This document shows positions 31,305 through 39,743 of a stretch of 46,076 nucleotides of DNA, piece by piece; position 1 is the stretch's first letter, and each line of letters starts with the position of its first letter. Location of the stretch: NCBI GenBank assembly GCA_017403885.1, contig JAFRDM010000078.1:1-46076 (forward strand), given 5' to 3'. This DNA is from Oscillospiraceae bacterium (GTDB taxonomy: Bacteria > Bacillota > Clostridia > Oscillospirales > Oscillospiraceae). The notes under the pieces are model-generated. The model worked only from the letters and a program-made list of their open reading frames with translations, did not search any database and was not told the DNA's origin. The translations under genes and the position numbers were made by a program.

Positions 31305-31509
31305 GTCCCACCAACAGAAAGGAGTGACAAGGGAATGAACAACAAAACAACAGAATCCTTCCCTTGTCTCGTTTTCGTTTTTTGTTACGACGCGAAGAAC
31401 CAGCTTGTCCGGCACGACAGCGTGACGCAGAACGCCTCGTTCACCTGGGAATACGACCGCGCGGGGAACATCACGGCGCGGAAGCGCTACGCCTACGCGG
31501 CGGGGACGC
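31305..31509 (+). repeat. Rhs cassette leader repeat, copy 2
   Basis: The counterpart of 28953-29158: GTCCCACC, AGAAAGGA, MNNK start, and Rhs core codons up to GGGGACGC. It ends inside the terminator stem at 31496. Confidence 0.8.
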
Positions 31510-31550
31510 CCCCCGCCGCGTTTTTTTCATGCTTGATACTTTCCCGATAA
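31335..31550 (+). pseudogene. Rhs fragment, 5' end only (unit 3)
   Basis: A 71-codon frame: MNNKTTESFPCLVFVFCYDA, then KNQLVRHDSVTQNASFTWEY and GNITARKRYAYAAGTPP, then a run into the terminator and a stop at 31548-31550. The core, closing block, tip and immunity gene are all absent. It is the broken remains of a third cassette, cut at exactly the point where the right flank block begins. Confidence 0.8.
31496..31527 (+). terminator. Terminator at the right edge of the Rhs array
   Basis: A perfect 10-bp stem CGCGGCGGGG (31496-31505) / CCCCGCCGCG (31511-31520), then seven T. Its left arm is formed from Rhs codons. Confidence 0.85.
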
Positions 31551-31561
31551 AATGATAAAAT
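31533..31561 (+). promoter_or_regulatory. Promoter of rpiB
   Basis: TTGATA (31533-31538), 17 bases, TAAAAT (31556-31561). The ribosome site CGGAGGA follows at 31580-31586 before ATG 31595. Confidence 0.75.
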
Positions 31562-31594
31562 ACTACAGTCAGAAAACAACGGAGGAAGCTATTC

Positions 31595-32023
31595 ATGATT
31601 GCTCTCGGATGCGACCACGGCGGATTTGAACTCAAACAGGAGATCATGGCTCATTTGGAAAAGCGCGGCCTGGCATACAGGGACTTCGGCACCTATACGA
31701 AGGACAGCTGCGACTATCCCGTGTACGGCAAAGCGGTGGCGAAGGCCGTCGCCTCGGGCGAGTGCGAAAGGGGCATCCTCATCTGCGGCACGGGCATCGG
31801 CATCTCGATCACGGCCAACAAGATCCCCGGCGTCCGCGCGGCCGTCTGCACCGACTGCTTTTGCGCCGAGGCCACGCGCCTGCACAACGACGCCAATATC
31901 CTCGCGCTCGGCGGCCGCGTCGTCGGCCCCGGCCTTGCGCTGAAGATCGTCGACACCTTCCTTGACACGCCCTTTTCCGGGGACGAGCGCCACAAGCGCA
32001 GGATCTCCATGATAGAGGAGTAA
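31595..32023 (+). CDS. rpiB: Ribose-5-phosphate isomerase B
   Basis: A 142-residue RpiB/LacAB-family isomerase: IALGCDHGGFELKQEIMAHL, the Cys-containing active-site loop ILICGTGIGISITANKIPGV, and CTDCFCAEATRLHNDANILA followed by LGGRVVGPGLA. It interconverts ribose 5-phosphate and ribulose 5-phosphate in the pentose phosphate pathway. The length is normal. The gene for a DUF4015 protein follows 8 bases later. Confidence 0.95.
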   Translation: MIALGCDHGGFELKQEIMAHLEKRGLAYRDFGTYTKDSCDYPVYGKAVAKAVASGECERGILICGTGIGISITANKIPGVRAAVCTDCFCAEATRLHNDANILALGGRVVGPGLALKIVDTFLDTPFSGDERHKRRISMIEE

Positions 32024-32031
32024 AGCTTTTC

Positions 32032-33183
32032 ATGGCCAGACACGCGGAATTCTATAAAGGCAGCAAAAAACAGAGAAGCCATTACTACGTGATCGTCGCC
32101 GTGGCGGTCGCGCTGATCGCGCTGCTGGTGGTCCTGTTTTACAGCATGCAGAAGTACGCCGTCATCACGAAGGACGACGTCAAGGTCGTGCTGCCCTTCC
32201 TCGCGGGCGAGGGCGCCTCGGCGTCCGGCGACGCGGCGGGGGAGGAGCGCGCCCCGCTCGAGCATACCACGGTCGAGATCCGTTTCGACCAGGCGGATTA
32301 CTCGAGCATCCAGCCCATCGCCCGCACGGACGTGAAGGCCATGCGCGCGATCTACGTCCCGCACGAAAACATCACGCTTGAAAAGCTGGAAGAGTACGCC
32401 GCCCGGCTGCAGACCGGCAACGCCCTGATGATCGAGATGAAGCCCCGCAGCGGCAACCTGATGTGGTATTCCCGCTCCAGCGCCGCCGTGGGCTACGGCC
32501 TGTCGATCGAAAACGAGGTCACCAATTCGATCCAGCGCTATGTGGACATGCTCAAGGCCAAGAACGTCTACCTTGTGGCGAAGATCAGCTGCTGCGTGGA
32601 CGAGCGCTATCCCGCATACAGCACGCTCGTCGCGCTCAAGACCTCGTCGGGCATGAACTACTACGATGAGACGGGGATGTGGCTCGACCCTTTCAGCCAG
32701 AAGGTGCGCGACTATGTGATCGAAATGGCGCAGGAGCTCTATGACATCGGCTTTGACGAGGTCGTGCTTGCCGATCTGCGCCACCCCGTTCCGGATCCGG
32801 AGCGGGGCGAGGTCGAATTCCTCTACAACGCCGAGATGTCCACCACCCCAACGCCCGAGGGAGGCATCAGCGGCTTTGCCATCACCGTGGCCCAGCGTCT
32901 CGCCGACCGCGAGGAGGGCAAGGCGCTGTCGATCTACAGCTATACGCCCGTCTCTCTCGTCAAGACCGACCCGGGCACGGGACAGAACACGCCGCTGTTT
33001 TTCAAGCTGTTCGACCGCGTGTATTACGAGACCGACCGCGGCACCTACACCTACAACCTCGAGGACGTGACGCGCTCGATCTCCGCGGGCGAGGCCGCCC
33101 GCCGCTTCGTCCCCGTCGTCGTCAACTATCTGCCGGACAACCCAGACAAGATCTCCTGGGTCCTGATCGACAAGGAAGAGTAA
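32032..33183 (+). CDS. Membrane-anchored DUF4015 putative glycoside hydrolase
   Basis: A 383-residue protein. A basic N-terminus is followed by one membrane span (residues about 18-40, VIVAVAVALIALLVVLF), leaving the rest outside the cell. The domain is of the DUF4015/GHL type, a TIM-barrel fold: MRAIYVPHENITLEKLEEYA, then ALMIEMKPRSGNLMWYS, NVYLVAKISCCVDERYPAYS and LYDIGFDEVVLADLRHP, which replaces the family GFDEIQFDYVRFP. A Glu/Asp pair in the last motif is a possible catalytic site. Substrate unknown; cell-envelope glycans are likely. Confidence 0.78.
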   Translation: MARHAEFYKGSKKQRSHYYVIVAVAVALIALLVVLFYSMQKYAVITKDDVKVVLPFLAGEGASASGDAAGEERAPLEHTTVEIRFDQADYSSIQPIARTDVKAMRAIYVPHENITLEKLEEYAARLQTGNALMIEMKPRSGNLMWYSRSSAAVGYGLSIENEVTNSIQRYVDMLKAKNVYLVAKISCCVDERYPAYSTLVALKTSSGMNYYDETGMWLDPFSQKVRDYVIEMAQELYDIGFDEVVLADLRHPVPDPERGEVEFLYNAEMSTTPTPEGGISGFAITVAQRLADREEGKALSIYSYTPVSLVKTDPGTGQNTPLFFKLFDRVYYETDRGTYTYNLEDVTRSISAGEAARRFVPVVVNYLPDNPDKISWVLIDKEE

Positions 33184-33196
33184 CAGAGATAAGAAG

Positions 33197-33234
33197 ACAG
33201 CCCTGCAGGCTTTGGCTTGCAGGGCTGTGTTTTT
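33197..33234 (+). terminator. Terminator after the DUF4015 gene
   Basis: An 11-bp perfect stem ACAGCCCTGCA (33197-33207) / TGCAGGGCTGT (33218-33228), followed by GTTTTTG on the plus strand. It may also slow the converging bioY transcript. Confidence 0.85.
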
Positions 33235-33237
33235 GTT

Positions 33238-33768
33238 TTACAGCTTCACGGCTTTTTTCACCCGCCGCGCCAGCACAAAGGCCAGCAGCAGCTTGATCGC
33301 GTCGGGGATGAGATAGGGCACGACGCAGAGCATCATCGCCGCGCCGAAGCCGATCTCCTTCCCGTCTGAGGAATAGACGTAGACGAACCAAAGCGTGCCG
33401 AAGAGATAGCATATGAGAAGCCCGGCGATGAGCAGCAGAAGCGGACGCGCCCTTCCCTCGAAGAGCCAGTAGAGAGCCGCCGAGAGCAGAAAGCCGAGGA
33501 TATAGCCGCCCGTCGGCCCGAGCAGCGCGCCGATCCCGCCGCGGAAGCCGGACAGGACGGGCAGCCCGAAGGCGGCGAGCAGGATATACAGCCCAACGGC
33601 GAAGAAGCCGCGCCTGCCGCCGAGCAGCAGCAGCGCGCAGAACACCGCGAAGGTCTGCATCGTAAAGGGGATGACCGTGGGGACGCTCAGCCATGAGCAG
33701 AGCGCGATCACGACCGCCATGAGCGAGACGTAGATCATATTGCGTATCGTGCTGCCGTCTTTCATCAC
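33238..33768 (-). CDS. bioY: Biotin transporter S component BioY
   Basis: A 176-residue membrane protein with six hydrophobic segments. Family motifs are VPFTMQT-like VIPFTMQTFAVFCALLLLGG, then LPVLSGFRGGIGALLGPTGG and YILGFLLSAALYWL. The start is GTG 33768 with GGAGG 9 bases upstream; the ATG at 33765 is the alternative. BioY binds biotin and works with shared EcfAT energising units or alone. It is the last gene of the operon with the phosphoesterase and BMP-domain genes. Confidence 0.92.
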   Translation of the reverse strand: MMKDGSTIRNMIYVSLMAVVIALCSWLSVPTVIPFTMQTFAVFCALLLLGGRRGFFAVGLYILLAAFGLPVLSGFRGGIGALLGPTGGYILGFLLSAALYWLFEGRARPLLLLIAGLLICYLFGTLWFVYVYSSDGKEIGFGAAMMLCVVPYLIPDAIKLLLAFVLARRVKKAVKL

Positions 33769-33772
33769 GCGA

Positions 33773-34363
33773 TCATACCTCCAGCAGATATTTCTCCCAT
33801 GCGTTGATCACCGTGGTCTCGCCGTGCTGCATGGTGCGCGGCGCGCCAAAGCTGTAGTTCATATGGACGTGGCCATGCACGTGATAGCGCGGATGATACT
33901 TGTCGATGAGCGCGTTGAAGCACTCAAAGCCGCGGTGGGCGTAATCCTCGCCGTCGCCCCAGCCGGCGGCCGGCGCGTGCGTGAGCAGGATATCAAAGCC
34001 GCCCGCCCGGCGCAGATCGAGCCAGCGCTTGCCGATGCGGCGCTTCATCTCTCTTTCGGTGTACTGAAAGGGCTGGTCGCAGTAGCGCGCGCTGCCGCCG
34101 AGACCCAGGATCCGCAGCCCTTTGTAAACATAGAGACGGTCCTCGATGCACTCGCAGCCCTCGGGCGGCTCAGCGCGATAGCGCAGATCGTGATTGCCGT
34201 GCACATACAGGACGGGAGCGCGGCCCATCGTGACGAGGAAGGAGAGATAGCTGGCCTTCAGATCTCCGCAGGAGAGGATCAGATCGATCCTGTCAAGACG
34301 GCCGGGGCGGTAATAGTCCCACAGATAGGCGTCCTCTTTGTCGGACAGAAGCAGGATCTTCAT
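33773..34363 (-). CDS. Calcineurin-like metallophosphoesterase
   Basis: A 196-residue phosphoesterase. Metal-binding motifs are LILSCGDLKASYL, YVHGNHDLRYR, LLTHAPAAGWGDGED and HVHGHVHMNYSFG. The first motif, usually DxH, reads LLSDKEDAY, so the His is replaced by Lys and the metal site may be atypical. The ATG overlaps the upstream gene stop by 4 bases (ATGA). Substrate unknown; members cleave cyclic nucleotides, UDP-sugars or phosphoproteins. Confidence 0.87.
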   Translation of the reverse strand: MKILLLSDKEDAYLWDYYRPGRLDRIDLILSCGDLKASYLSFLVTMGRAPVLYVHGNHDLRYRAEPPEGCECIEDRLYVYKGLRILGLGGSARYCDQPFQYTEREMKRRIGKRWLDLRRAGGFDILLTHAPAAGWGDGEDYAHRGFECFNALIDKYHPRYHVHGHVHMNYSFGAPRTMQHGETTVINAWEKYLLEV

Positions 34364-36312
34364 ATCTGTATGCCGTCCTTCTCCGGCGGGATCGTCTCTC
34401 GATGGACGCCCAGCAGGCGCACGAGCGGGCGGGACATCTCCAGCAGCTCGTCAAAGGACGGGATCGTACCGCGGACGCGGTCGCACAGCCAGTCGATGTG
34501 CAGGATCTCCTCGGGGGAGAGGGTACGGCTGCCGTCGTTGACAAGGCGGCCGTCCGCGGTGAGGATGCGGCGGCGGAAGGGGTCGATCTCGCCGGAGATC
34601 ACGCCGCGCTTGAGGATGTCCGCAAGGGCGATCATGCTCTCGCCCATCGCCTCCGAGGGGCGGACGTCCACCACGCCCGCGCTCAGGCCCCACCAGTAGT
34701 TGACGGCCTTCTGCGATCTCTCGCCCAGCTCTTCCCAGGAGCCGGAGAAGATGCTCTGCACCAGACGCACGTAAAACTCGCCCCAGTTCCAGACCGGCGA
34801 CAGGATCGGCGTGAGCGAGCCGTCGTTCTCCAGCCGGCAGAGACCGTAGGCCTCGTGCGCCTGCTGCTGCGTCGTAACGTCGCGGTTGGCGATCATGTCG
34901 CAGCCCTCGGCGCGCAGCTCGGAGATCGCATCCTGCGACACGCAGGTCCAGCGCAGCACGACCTCCGCGTCCGGGTTCGTCAGCGAGGCGCCGAGCGCAA
35001 AGGCGTTGATCCCCGCGGGGACGCCGTAGATCGGGTTGCTCGCGATATAGCCGAGACGTCCGCTCTTCGTTATCGCGCCGGCGACGGCGCCGGAGATGAA
35101 CTTGCCCTCGTAGATGCGGCTGTAATAGGTGCGCACGCCGGGGAAAGGCATGGACACCGAGCAGTTGAGTATCTTGCAGTCGGGATACTTCGCGGCGGCC
35201 TTGCGGCAGGCGCTGATCAGCATGGGAGTGGTCGCGAAAATGACCTGCGCCCCGTCCTCGACGGCGGCGTCGAAGAGAAGATCGGCCTCGCCGCCGTTCA
35301 GGGCGGTATAGGTACGCACGCTCAGCTTGTCGCCCAGAGCCTCCTCAAGCCGCAGGCGGCCCTGCTCGTGGGCATAGACCCAGGGGCTTTCGGCGCTGCT
35401 GCGATCGTTGATAAAGGCCACGTTCAGATGGCCGGGCAGCAGAACGGAGTCGATCAGCTTGGAAAGGATGTTCTTTCCGCTCTGCTCGGGCGCGGTGCTC
35501 ACGTCGATGGGCTGCTCCGCGGAGAGGAGCTTCGCGTCGGGCAGGATCTTTTTGATCGAGGCGGCAAGCTCCTTTGCCGTCATATCCTTGAGGTCCGAGA
35601 GCTTATAGAGCTGAAGCCAAAGCAGGAAAAGATCGCCTGCGTTCTCCGTCCCGGCGCCGCCCTGCGCGTCCAGCGCGCGCTCGAAACTGCTCAGCGCCGT
35701 CAGGAAGCGCTTGCGCTCTTCCTCCGTCCAGACGTGGTCGCTCTCAAAGCCGAGCGCGGCCTGCAGCTTCTGATAGGAGCCGCTGCGGCTGAACTGAACG
35801 CGATAGAGCCTGCTGAGACGGTAAAAGTCCATGAACTCGTAATAGAGCTTGATCTCCTCGTCCTCCGAGCGGACGGGGACGATGCGCGTGACCTGCCCCG
35901 CGATCGTCGGCGCGTCGAAGCTCTTGAGCACGCTTACGCGCTTGTTGCCCTCCTGCACGTAGAATCGGCCGAGATACTCAAAGCAGCGGATCGGGTCGCG
36001 GATGCCCTCTGAGCCGAGGTTGGCGCTGCAAAGCGCGATCCATTTGCTTCCGAATTCGGATTCCATCGGCAGCAGCGGCATGAAATTGGCGGCAAAGGCG
36101 TTGCGCCGTCCCTCGCTCTTGGTGCCGACGATCCGGTCCATCGGGATGTCGATCAATCCGAGCTCCGTCCGCCCCGCGGCAAGATGCTCGTCCAGGATCT
36201 CGTCGAGGACCTGCGGATAGGGATATTCGCCTTTGATCACGGCCTCTTTATAGCATTTTTGCCCCGCCTTGAGCGCGGCGGCATACTGGGCCTGGGCTTC
36301 GGAGATGGGCAT
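34360..36312 (-). CDS. Cytosolic BMP-domain protein with a ParB-like N-terminal region
   Basis: A 650-residue protein; ATG 36312 has GGAGG 6 bases upstream. There is no signal peptide or lipobox. Residues about 45-150 contain DRIVGTKSEGRRNAFAANFM and CFEYLGRFYVQEGNKRVSVL, a ParB/sulfiredoxin-like pattern in which the G-x-R part is EGNKR. A helical linker follows. The C-terminal half (about 290-600) is a BMP/Med-type periplasmic-binding fold: LNVAFINDRSSAESPWVYAH, VIFATTPMLISACRKAAAKY and GRLGYIASNPIYGVPAGINA. BMP proteins normally bind nucleosides outside the cell. Here ligand sensing inside the cell is more likely. Confidence 0.75.
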   Translation of the reverse strand: MPISEAQAQYAAALKAGQKCYKEAVIKGEYPYPQVLDEILDEHLAAGRTELGLIDIPMDRIVGTKSEGRRNAFAANFMPLLPMESEFGSKWIALCSANLGSEGIRDPIRCFEYLGRFYVQEGNKRVSVLKSFDAPTIAGQVTRIVPVRSEDEEIKLYYEFMDFYRLSRLYRVQFSRSGSYQKLQAALGFESDHVWTEEERKRFLTALSSFERALDAQGGAGTENAGDLFLLWLQLYKLSDLKDMTAKELAASIKKILPDAKLLSAEQPIDVSTAPEQSGKNILSKLIDSVLLPGHLNVAFINDRSSAESPWVYAHEQGRLRLEEALGDKLSVRTYTALNGGEADLLFDAAVEDGAQVIFATTPMLISACRKAAAKYPDCKILNCSVSMPFPGVRTYYSRIYEGKFISGAVAGAITKSGRLGYIASNPIYGVPAGINAFALGASLTNPDAEVVLRWTCVSQDAISELRAEGCDMIANRDVTTQQQAHEAYGLCRLENDGSLTPILSPVWNWGEFYVRLVQSIFSGSWEELGERSQKAVNYWWGLSAGVVDVRPSEAMGESMIALADILKRGVISGEIDPFRRRILTADGRLVNDGSRTLSPEEILHIDWLCDRVRGTIPSFDELLEMSRPLVRLLGVHRETIPPEKDGIQI

Positions 36313-36356
36313 GACTGCCTCCTTCACGAAAGAAAAAACATGGTTTGAACGGGATC

Positions 36357-36385
36357 ATTATAGTATATAAGCCGGGTGAATTCAA
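36357..36385 (-). promoter_or_regulatory. Promoter of the BMP-domain/phosphoesterase/bioY operon
   Basis: On the minus strand TTGAAT (complement of 36380-36385), 17 bases, TATAAT (complement of 36357-36362). Its -35 box is one base from the -35 box of the divergent tcdA promoter. Confidence 0.8.
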
Positions 36386-36386
36386 G

Positions 36387-36416
36387 TTGACAAATCGCCG
36401 TGCTCTCCACTATCAT
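36387..36416 (+). promoter_or_regulatory. Promoter of tcdA
   Basis: TTGACA (36387-36392), 18 bases, TATCAT (36411-36416). It is back to back with the minus-strand promoter, so polymerases probably compete. Confidence 0.7.
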
Positions 36417-36446
36417 AAGAAACGGAAAGACCGGGGAGGGAAGAAC

Positions 36447-37163
36447 ATGACGGATCAGTTTTCCAGAACGAGGATGCTCCTCGGCGGGAGGAACATGGAA
36501 AAGCTCGCGAACGCCCGCGTGGCCGTGATCGGTCTCGGCGGTGTGGGCAGCTATGCCCTCGAGGCGCTGGCGAGAAGCGGCGTCGGCGCATTCGAGCTGG
36601 TAGACGGCGACATGGTATCCCTGACGAACCTGAACCGTCAGATCCTCGCGCTGCACTCCACGCTCGGACAGCGCAAGACCGACGCGGCGGAAGCGCGCGC
36701 AAAGGACATCAACCCCGCCGCAGCCGTGAGGAGCTGGCCGCTCTTCGTCACGGCGGAGAATATCGGCGAGCTTCCGCTGGAGGACTGCGATTACATCGTC
36801 GACGCGATCGACACCGTCAGCGCCAAGATCGCGCTGATCCTCCGCGCGCGGGAGCTGGGCGTGCCGATCATTTCCAGCATGGGCACGGGCAACAAGCTCG
36901 ATCCCTCCGCGCTGCGTGTCGCGGACCTTGCCGAAACGAGCGGCGACCCGCTTGCGCGCGTCATGCGCAAGGAGCTGCGTCGCCGCGGCGTCGAGCATGT
37001 CAGGGTGCTTTTCTCCACCGAGCTTCCGCACGTCGAGGAGGAAGGGGAGGAGACAAAGGGCGAGCCGCCGCGGCCGGTGCCGGGCAGCGTGGCCTTCGTA
37101 CCCTCCGCGGCCGGGCTGATGATCGCCGGAGAGGTGATACGCGATCTGTGCGCAAGAGAATAA
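36447..37163 (+). CDS. tcdA: tRNA threonylcarbamoyladenosine dehydratase (ThiF/MoeB/HesA family)
   Basis: A 238-residue E1-like enzyme; ATG 36447 follows GGGGAGGG. It has nucleotide-binding VAVIGLGGVGSYALEALARS, then LVDGDMVSLTNLNRQILALH, and DYIVDAIDTVSAKIALILRA. MGTGNKLDPSALRVADLAET is characteristic of TcdA (CsdL/YgdL) rather than MoeB or ThiF, and AFVPSAAGLMIAGEVIRDL ends the protein. It uses ATP to close t6A37 in tRNA to the cyclic form. Confidence 0.92.
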   Translation: MTDQFSRTRMLLGGRNMEKLANARVAVIGLGGVGSYALEALARSGVGAFELVDGDMVSLTNLNRQILALHSTLGQRKTDAAEARAKDINPAAAVRSWPLFVTAENIGELPLEDCDYIVDAIDTVSAKIALILRARELGVPIISSMGTGNKLDPSALRVADLAETSGDPLARVMRKELRRRGVEHVRVLFSTELPHVEEEGEETKGEPPRPVPGSVAFVPSAAGLMIAGEVIRDLCARE

Positions 37164-37205
37164 ACGGAAACAGGATCGATGAGAACATCGATCCTGTTTC
37201 CGTTT
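37162..37205. terminator. Bidirectional terminator between tcdA and copA
   Basis: A perfect 20-bp stem (37162-37181 with 37186-37205) with loop AGAA; it overlaps the tcdA stop codon. TTTT follows on the plus strand. Confidence 0.88.
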
Positions 37206-37214
37206 TCCGGCGCC

Positions 37215-37424
37215 TTACTCGATCCCGAGCACCTTGTAGTCCTGCGCCTCGACGGCTGCCTTCAGGACCTCGTCCGCCTCCGGGGCGGCCAGCGTCACGA
37301 CGGCGGTGCCGGAGACGTGGCTGACCTCCGCCGCGGAGACGGCCTCGAGCGCCTCGAGCGCTTTCTTCACGCGGGCTTCGCAGTGCGGGCACATCATGCC
37401 CTCGATCTTCATGGTCTTCGTCAT
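37215..37424 (-). CDS. copZ: Possible independently translated CopZ (internal start inside copA)
   Basis: Inside the copA frame, TAAGGAGG lies 8 bases before an ATG at 37424, a textbook ribosome site. Translation from it would give a 69-residue CopZ-like copper chaperone with CPHC, identical to the C-terminal domain of CopA. In many Firmicutes copZ is a separate gene right after copA, so this may be an ancestral copZ that became fused by stop-codon loss but keeps its own start. Not proven from sequence. Confidence 0.6.
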   Translation of the reverse strand: MTKTMKIEGMMCPHCEARVKKALEALEAVSAAEVSHVSGTAVVTLAAPEADEVLKAAVEAQDYKVLGIE

Positions 37425-39731
37425 GGATAACTCCTCCTTATCGCTCTCGGCGAGCGTTTTTTTGATCATTTTGTCCCTTCCCGGGTCGAAAATGTTTTTC
37501 AGATTGAGCCGCAGCGCGTTCGAAACCACGCAAAAGCTCGACAGGCTCATCGCAGCCGCGCCGATCATGGGGCTGAGCGTCAGCCCGAAGCGGGCGTAGA
37601 CGCCCGCCGCCAGCGGGATGCAGACGACGTTGTAGAAAAAGGCCCAGAACAGGTTTTCCTTGATGTTCACGAAGGTCGCGCGGCTGAGACGGATCGCCGC
37701 GGGGATATCCCGCACGCGGCTTTTCATCAGCACCACGTCCGCCGCGTCCACCGCCACGTCCGCGCCCGCGCCGATCGCAATCCCGATGTCGGCGCGCGCA
37801 AGGGCGGGGGCGTCGTTGATGCCGTCGCCGACCATCGCGACACGGCCGCGCTGCCGCAGCGAGCGGATCACGCTCTCCTTGCCGTCGGGCAGTACGCCCG
37901 AGATCACCTCGTCCGCGCCGATCTGCGCGCCGATCGCAGCGGCGGTGCGGGCGTTGTCTCCGGTTAACATAACAACATATATCCCCATGCCCTTGAGCTC
38001 GCGCACGGCTTCGGCGGCGTCGTCCTTGACCGTGTCGGCCACGGCGATCACGCCCAGCAGACGTCCGCCGCGGGCGAAGAGCAGGGGCGTTTTGCCTTCT
38101 TCGGAAAGAGCGTCGGCCTTCTCGCGCAGCGCCTGCGGGACGGATGCGAGCGTGGAGATATAGGCAAGGCTGCCGCCGAGCAGCTCCTCGCCGCCGCGGC
38201 TTGCGCGCAGGCCGTTGCCGGGCAGGGCGGAGAAGTCCTCGACCTCGAAGGCCGCCGCGCCGCGCTCGGCGGCATAGGCGGTAACGGCTTTGGCGAGCGG
38301 ATGCTCGCTCTTTTTCTCCAGAGACAGCGCGGCTGAGATCAGCTCCTCCTCGCTCACGCCCTCGGCGGGGAGAAGGTCCGTGACGACGGGTTCGCCGTTC
38401 GTGACGGTGCCGGTCTTATCCAGCACGACGATCTGTGTCTTGCCGGTCTCCTCCAGCGAGACGGCTGTTTTGAACAGGATCCCGTTCCGGGCGCCGACGC
38501 CGTTTCCGACCATGATCGCCACGGGCGTCGCAAGCCCGAGCGCGCAGGGGCAGGAGATGACCAGCACCGCGATGGCGCGCGAGAGGGAATAGCCGAATTC
38601 CCGGCCGAGCAGCAGCCACACGGCGAAGGTCACGAGCGCGATCGCGATCACGGCGGGGACAAACACGCCCGCCACGCGGTCGGCCAGCTTCGCGATCGGG
38701 GCCTTGGTGGCCGCGGCGTCGCCGACCATCCTGATGATCCGGCTGAGAGTGGTATCCTCGCCCACGCGCACGGCCTCGCAGCGCAGAAATCCGGACTGGT
38801 TCACCGTCGCGGCGGACACGCGATCGCCTGCGGCCTTGTCCACGGGAATGCTCTCGCCCGTAAGCGCGGCCTCGTTGACCGAGCTGACGCCGTCCAGCAC
38901 CACGCCGTCCACGGGGATGCTCTCACCGGGACGCACGAGAAAGACGTCGCCGCGCGCGACCTCTCCGATCGGAACGGTGACTTCCTTGCCGCCGCGCTCG
39001 ACGCAGGCGGTCTGCGGCGCAAGGCGCATCAGCGATTTGAGCGCGTCCGTGGTCTTTCCCTTTGAGCGCGCCTCGAGCATTTTGCCGACGGTGATGAGCG
39101 TGAGGATCATCGCCGCGGATTCGAAATACAGATCGTGCATCAGCCCGTGCGCCCGTTCGCCGTCGCCGTTCTGGACGGCGGCCGTCATCGCAAAGAGCGT
39201 GACGGCGCTGTACGCGAACGACACGCCGGAGCCGAGCGCGACGAGCGTGTCCATGTTCGGCGCGCCGTGCAGCAGGCCGCGAAAACCGCTGATAAAGAAT
39301 TTCTGGTTGATCACCATGACGATCGCGGCGAGCAGCAGCTCGATAAGCCCCAGCGCCACATGGTTGCCCTCGAAAAAGGCGGGCAGGGGAAAGCCCCACA
39401 TCGTGTGGCCCATCGAAATATACATCAGAACGATCAGAAAGCCGAGCGAGCTGAGGAGACGGCGCTTCAAAACGGGCGTTTCGCGGTCACGCAGCGCGTC
39501 CTCTTCGGCGGCCGGGGAGGCGGCTTTTCCCGCGCCCTTGCGGGAGGCGCCGTAGCCCGCCGCCTCGACAGCCGCGATGATCGCCTCGGGCGAGGCGGTT
39601 CCCTCCACGCCCATGGAGTTGGTCAGCAGGCTCACCGAGCAGGCGGAGACGCCCTCCACGCCCGAGACGGCTTTTTCTACGCGCGCACTGCAGGCCGCGC
39701 AGCTCATGCCGGTCACATTGTATTGTTCCAT
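37215..39731 (-). CDS. copA: Copper-exporting P1B-type ATPase CopA with a fused C-terminal CopZ-like domain
   Basis: An 838-residue P1B ATPase. In order: N-terminal metal-binding domain ([15 protein letters not shown]), membrane helices, the actuator domain, the ion-binding CPC in [20 protein letters not shown], the phosphorylation motif [11 protein letters not shown], an HP motif in [11 protein letters not shown] and the hinge [20 protein letters not shown]. Past the last helices a linker ([14 protein letters not shown]) leads to a second metal-binding domain ([20 protein letters not shown]) that fills the last 69 residues. It exports Cu(I). AAAGGA precedes the ATG. It lies 12 bases after csoR in the same operon. 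Confidence 0.93.
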   Translation of the reverse strand: MEQYNVTGMSCAACSARVEKAVSGVEGVSACSVSLLTNSMGVEGTASPEAIIAAVEAAGYGASRKGAGKAASPAAEEDALRDRETPVLKRRLLSSLGFLIVLMYISMGHTMWGFPLPAFFEGNHVALGLIELLLAAIVMVINQKFFISGFRGLLHGAPNMDTLVALGSGVSFAYSAVTLFAMTAAVQNGDGERAHGLMHDLYFESAAMILTLITVGKMLEARSKGKTTDALKSLMRLAPQTACVERGGKEVTVPIGEVARGDVFLVRPGESIPVDGVVLDGVSSVNEAALTGESIPVDKAAGDRVSAATVNQSGFLRCEAVRVGEDTTLSRIIRMVGDAAATKAPIAKLADRVAGVFVPAVIAIALVTFAVWLLLGREFGYSLSRAIAVLVISCPCALGLATPVAIMVGNGVGARNGILFKTAVSLEETGKTQIVVLDKTGTVTNGEPVVTDLLPAEGVSEEELISAALSLEKKSEHPLAKAVTAYAAERGAAAFEVEDFSALPGNGLRASRGGEELLGGSLAYISTLASVPQALREKADALSEEGKTPLLFARGGRLLGVIAVADTVKDDAAEAVRELKGMGIYVVMLTGDNARTAAAIGAQIGADEVISGVLPDGKESVIRSLRQRGRVAMVGDGINDAPALARADIGIAIGAGADVAVDAADVVLMKSRVRDIPAAIRLSRATFVNIKENLFWAFFYNVVCIPLAAGVYARFGLTLSPMIGAAAMSLSSFCVVSNALRLNLKNIFDPGRDKMIKKTLAESDKEELSMTKTMKIEGMMCPHCEARVKKALEALEAVSAAEVSHVSGTAVVTLAAPEADEVLKAAVEAQDYKVLGIE

Positions 39732-39743
39732 ACGGTTTTTCCT

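Larger units (their letters stand above)
31496..31567 (+). repeat. Right copy of the terminator-promoter block flanking the Rhs array
   Basis: It aligns with 27586-27655: GC hairpin, CAT-CTTGATACTTTCCCG and two TAAAAT boxes. This copy sits in front of rpiB. Confidence 0.8.
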
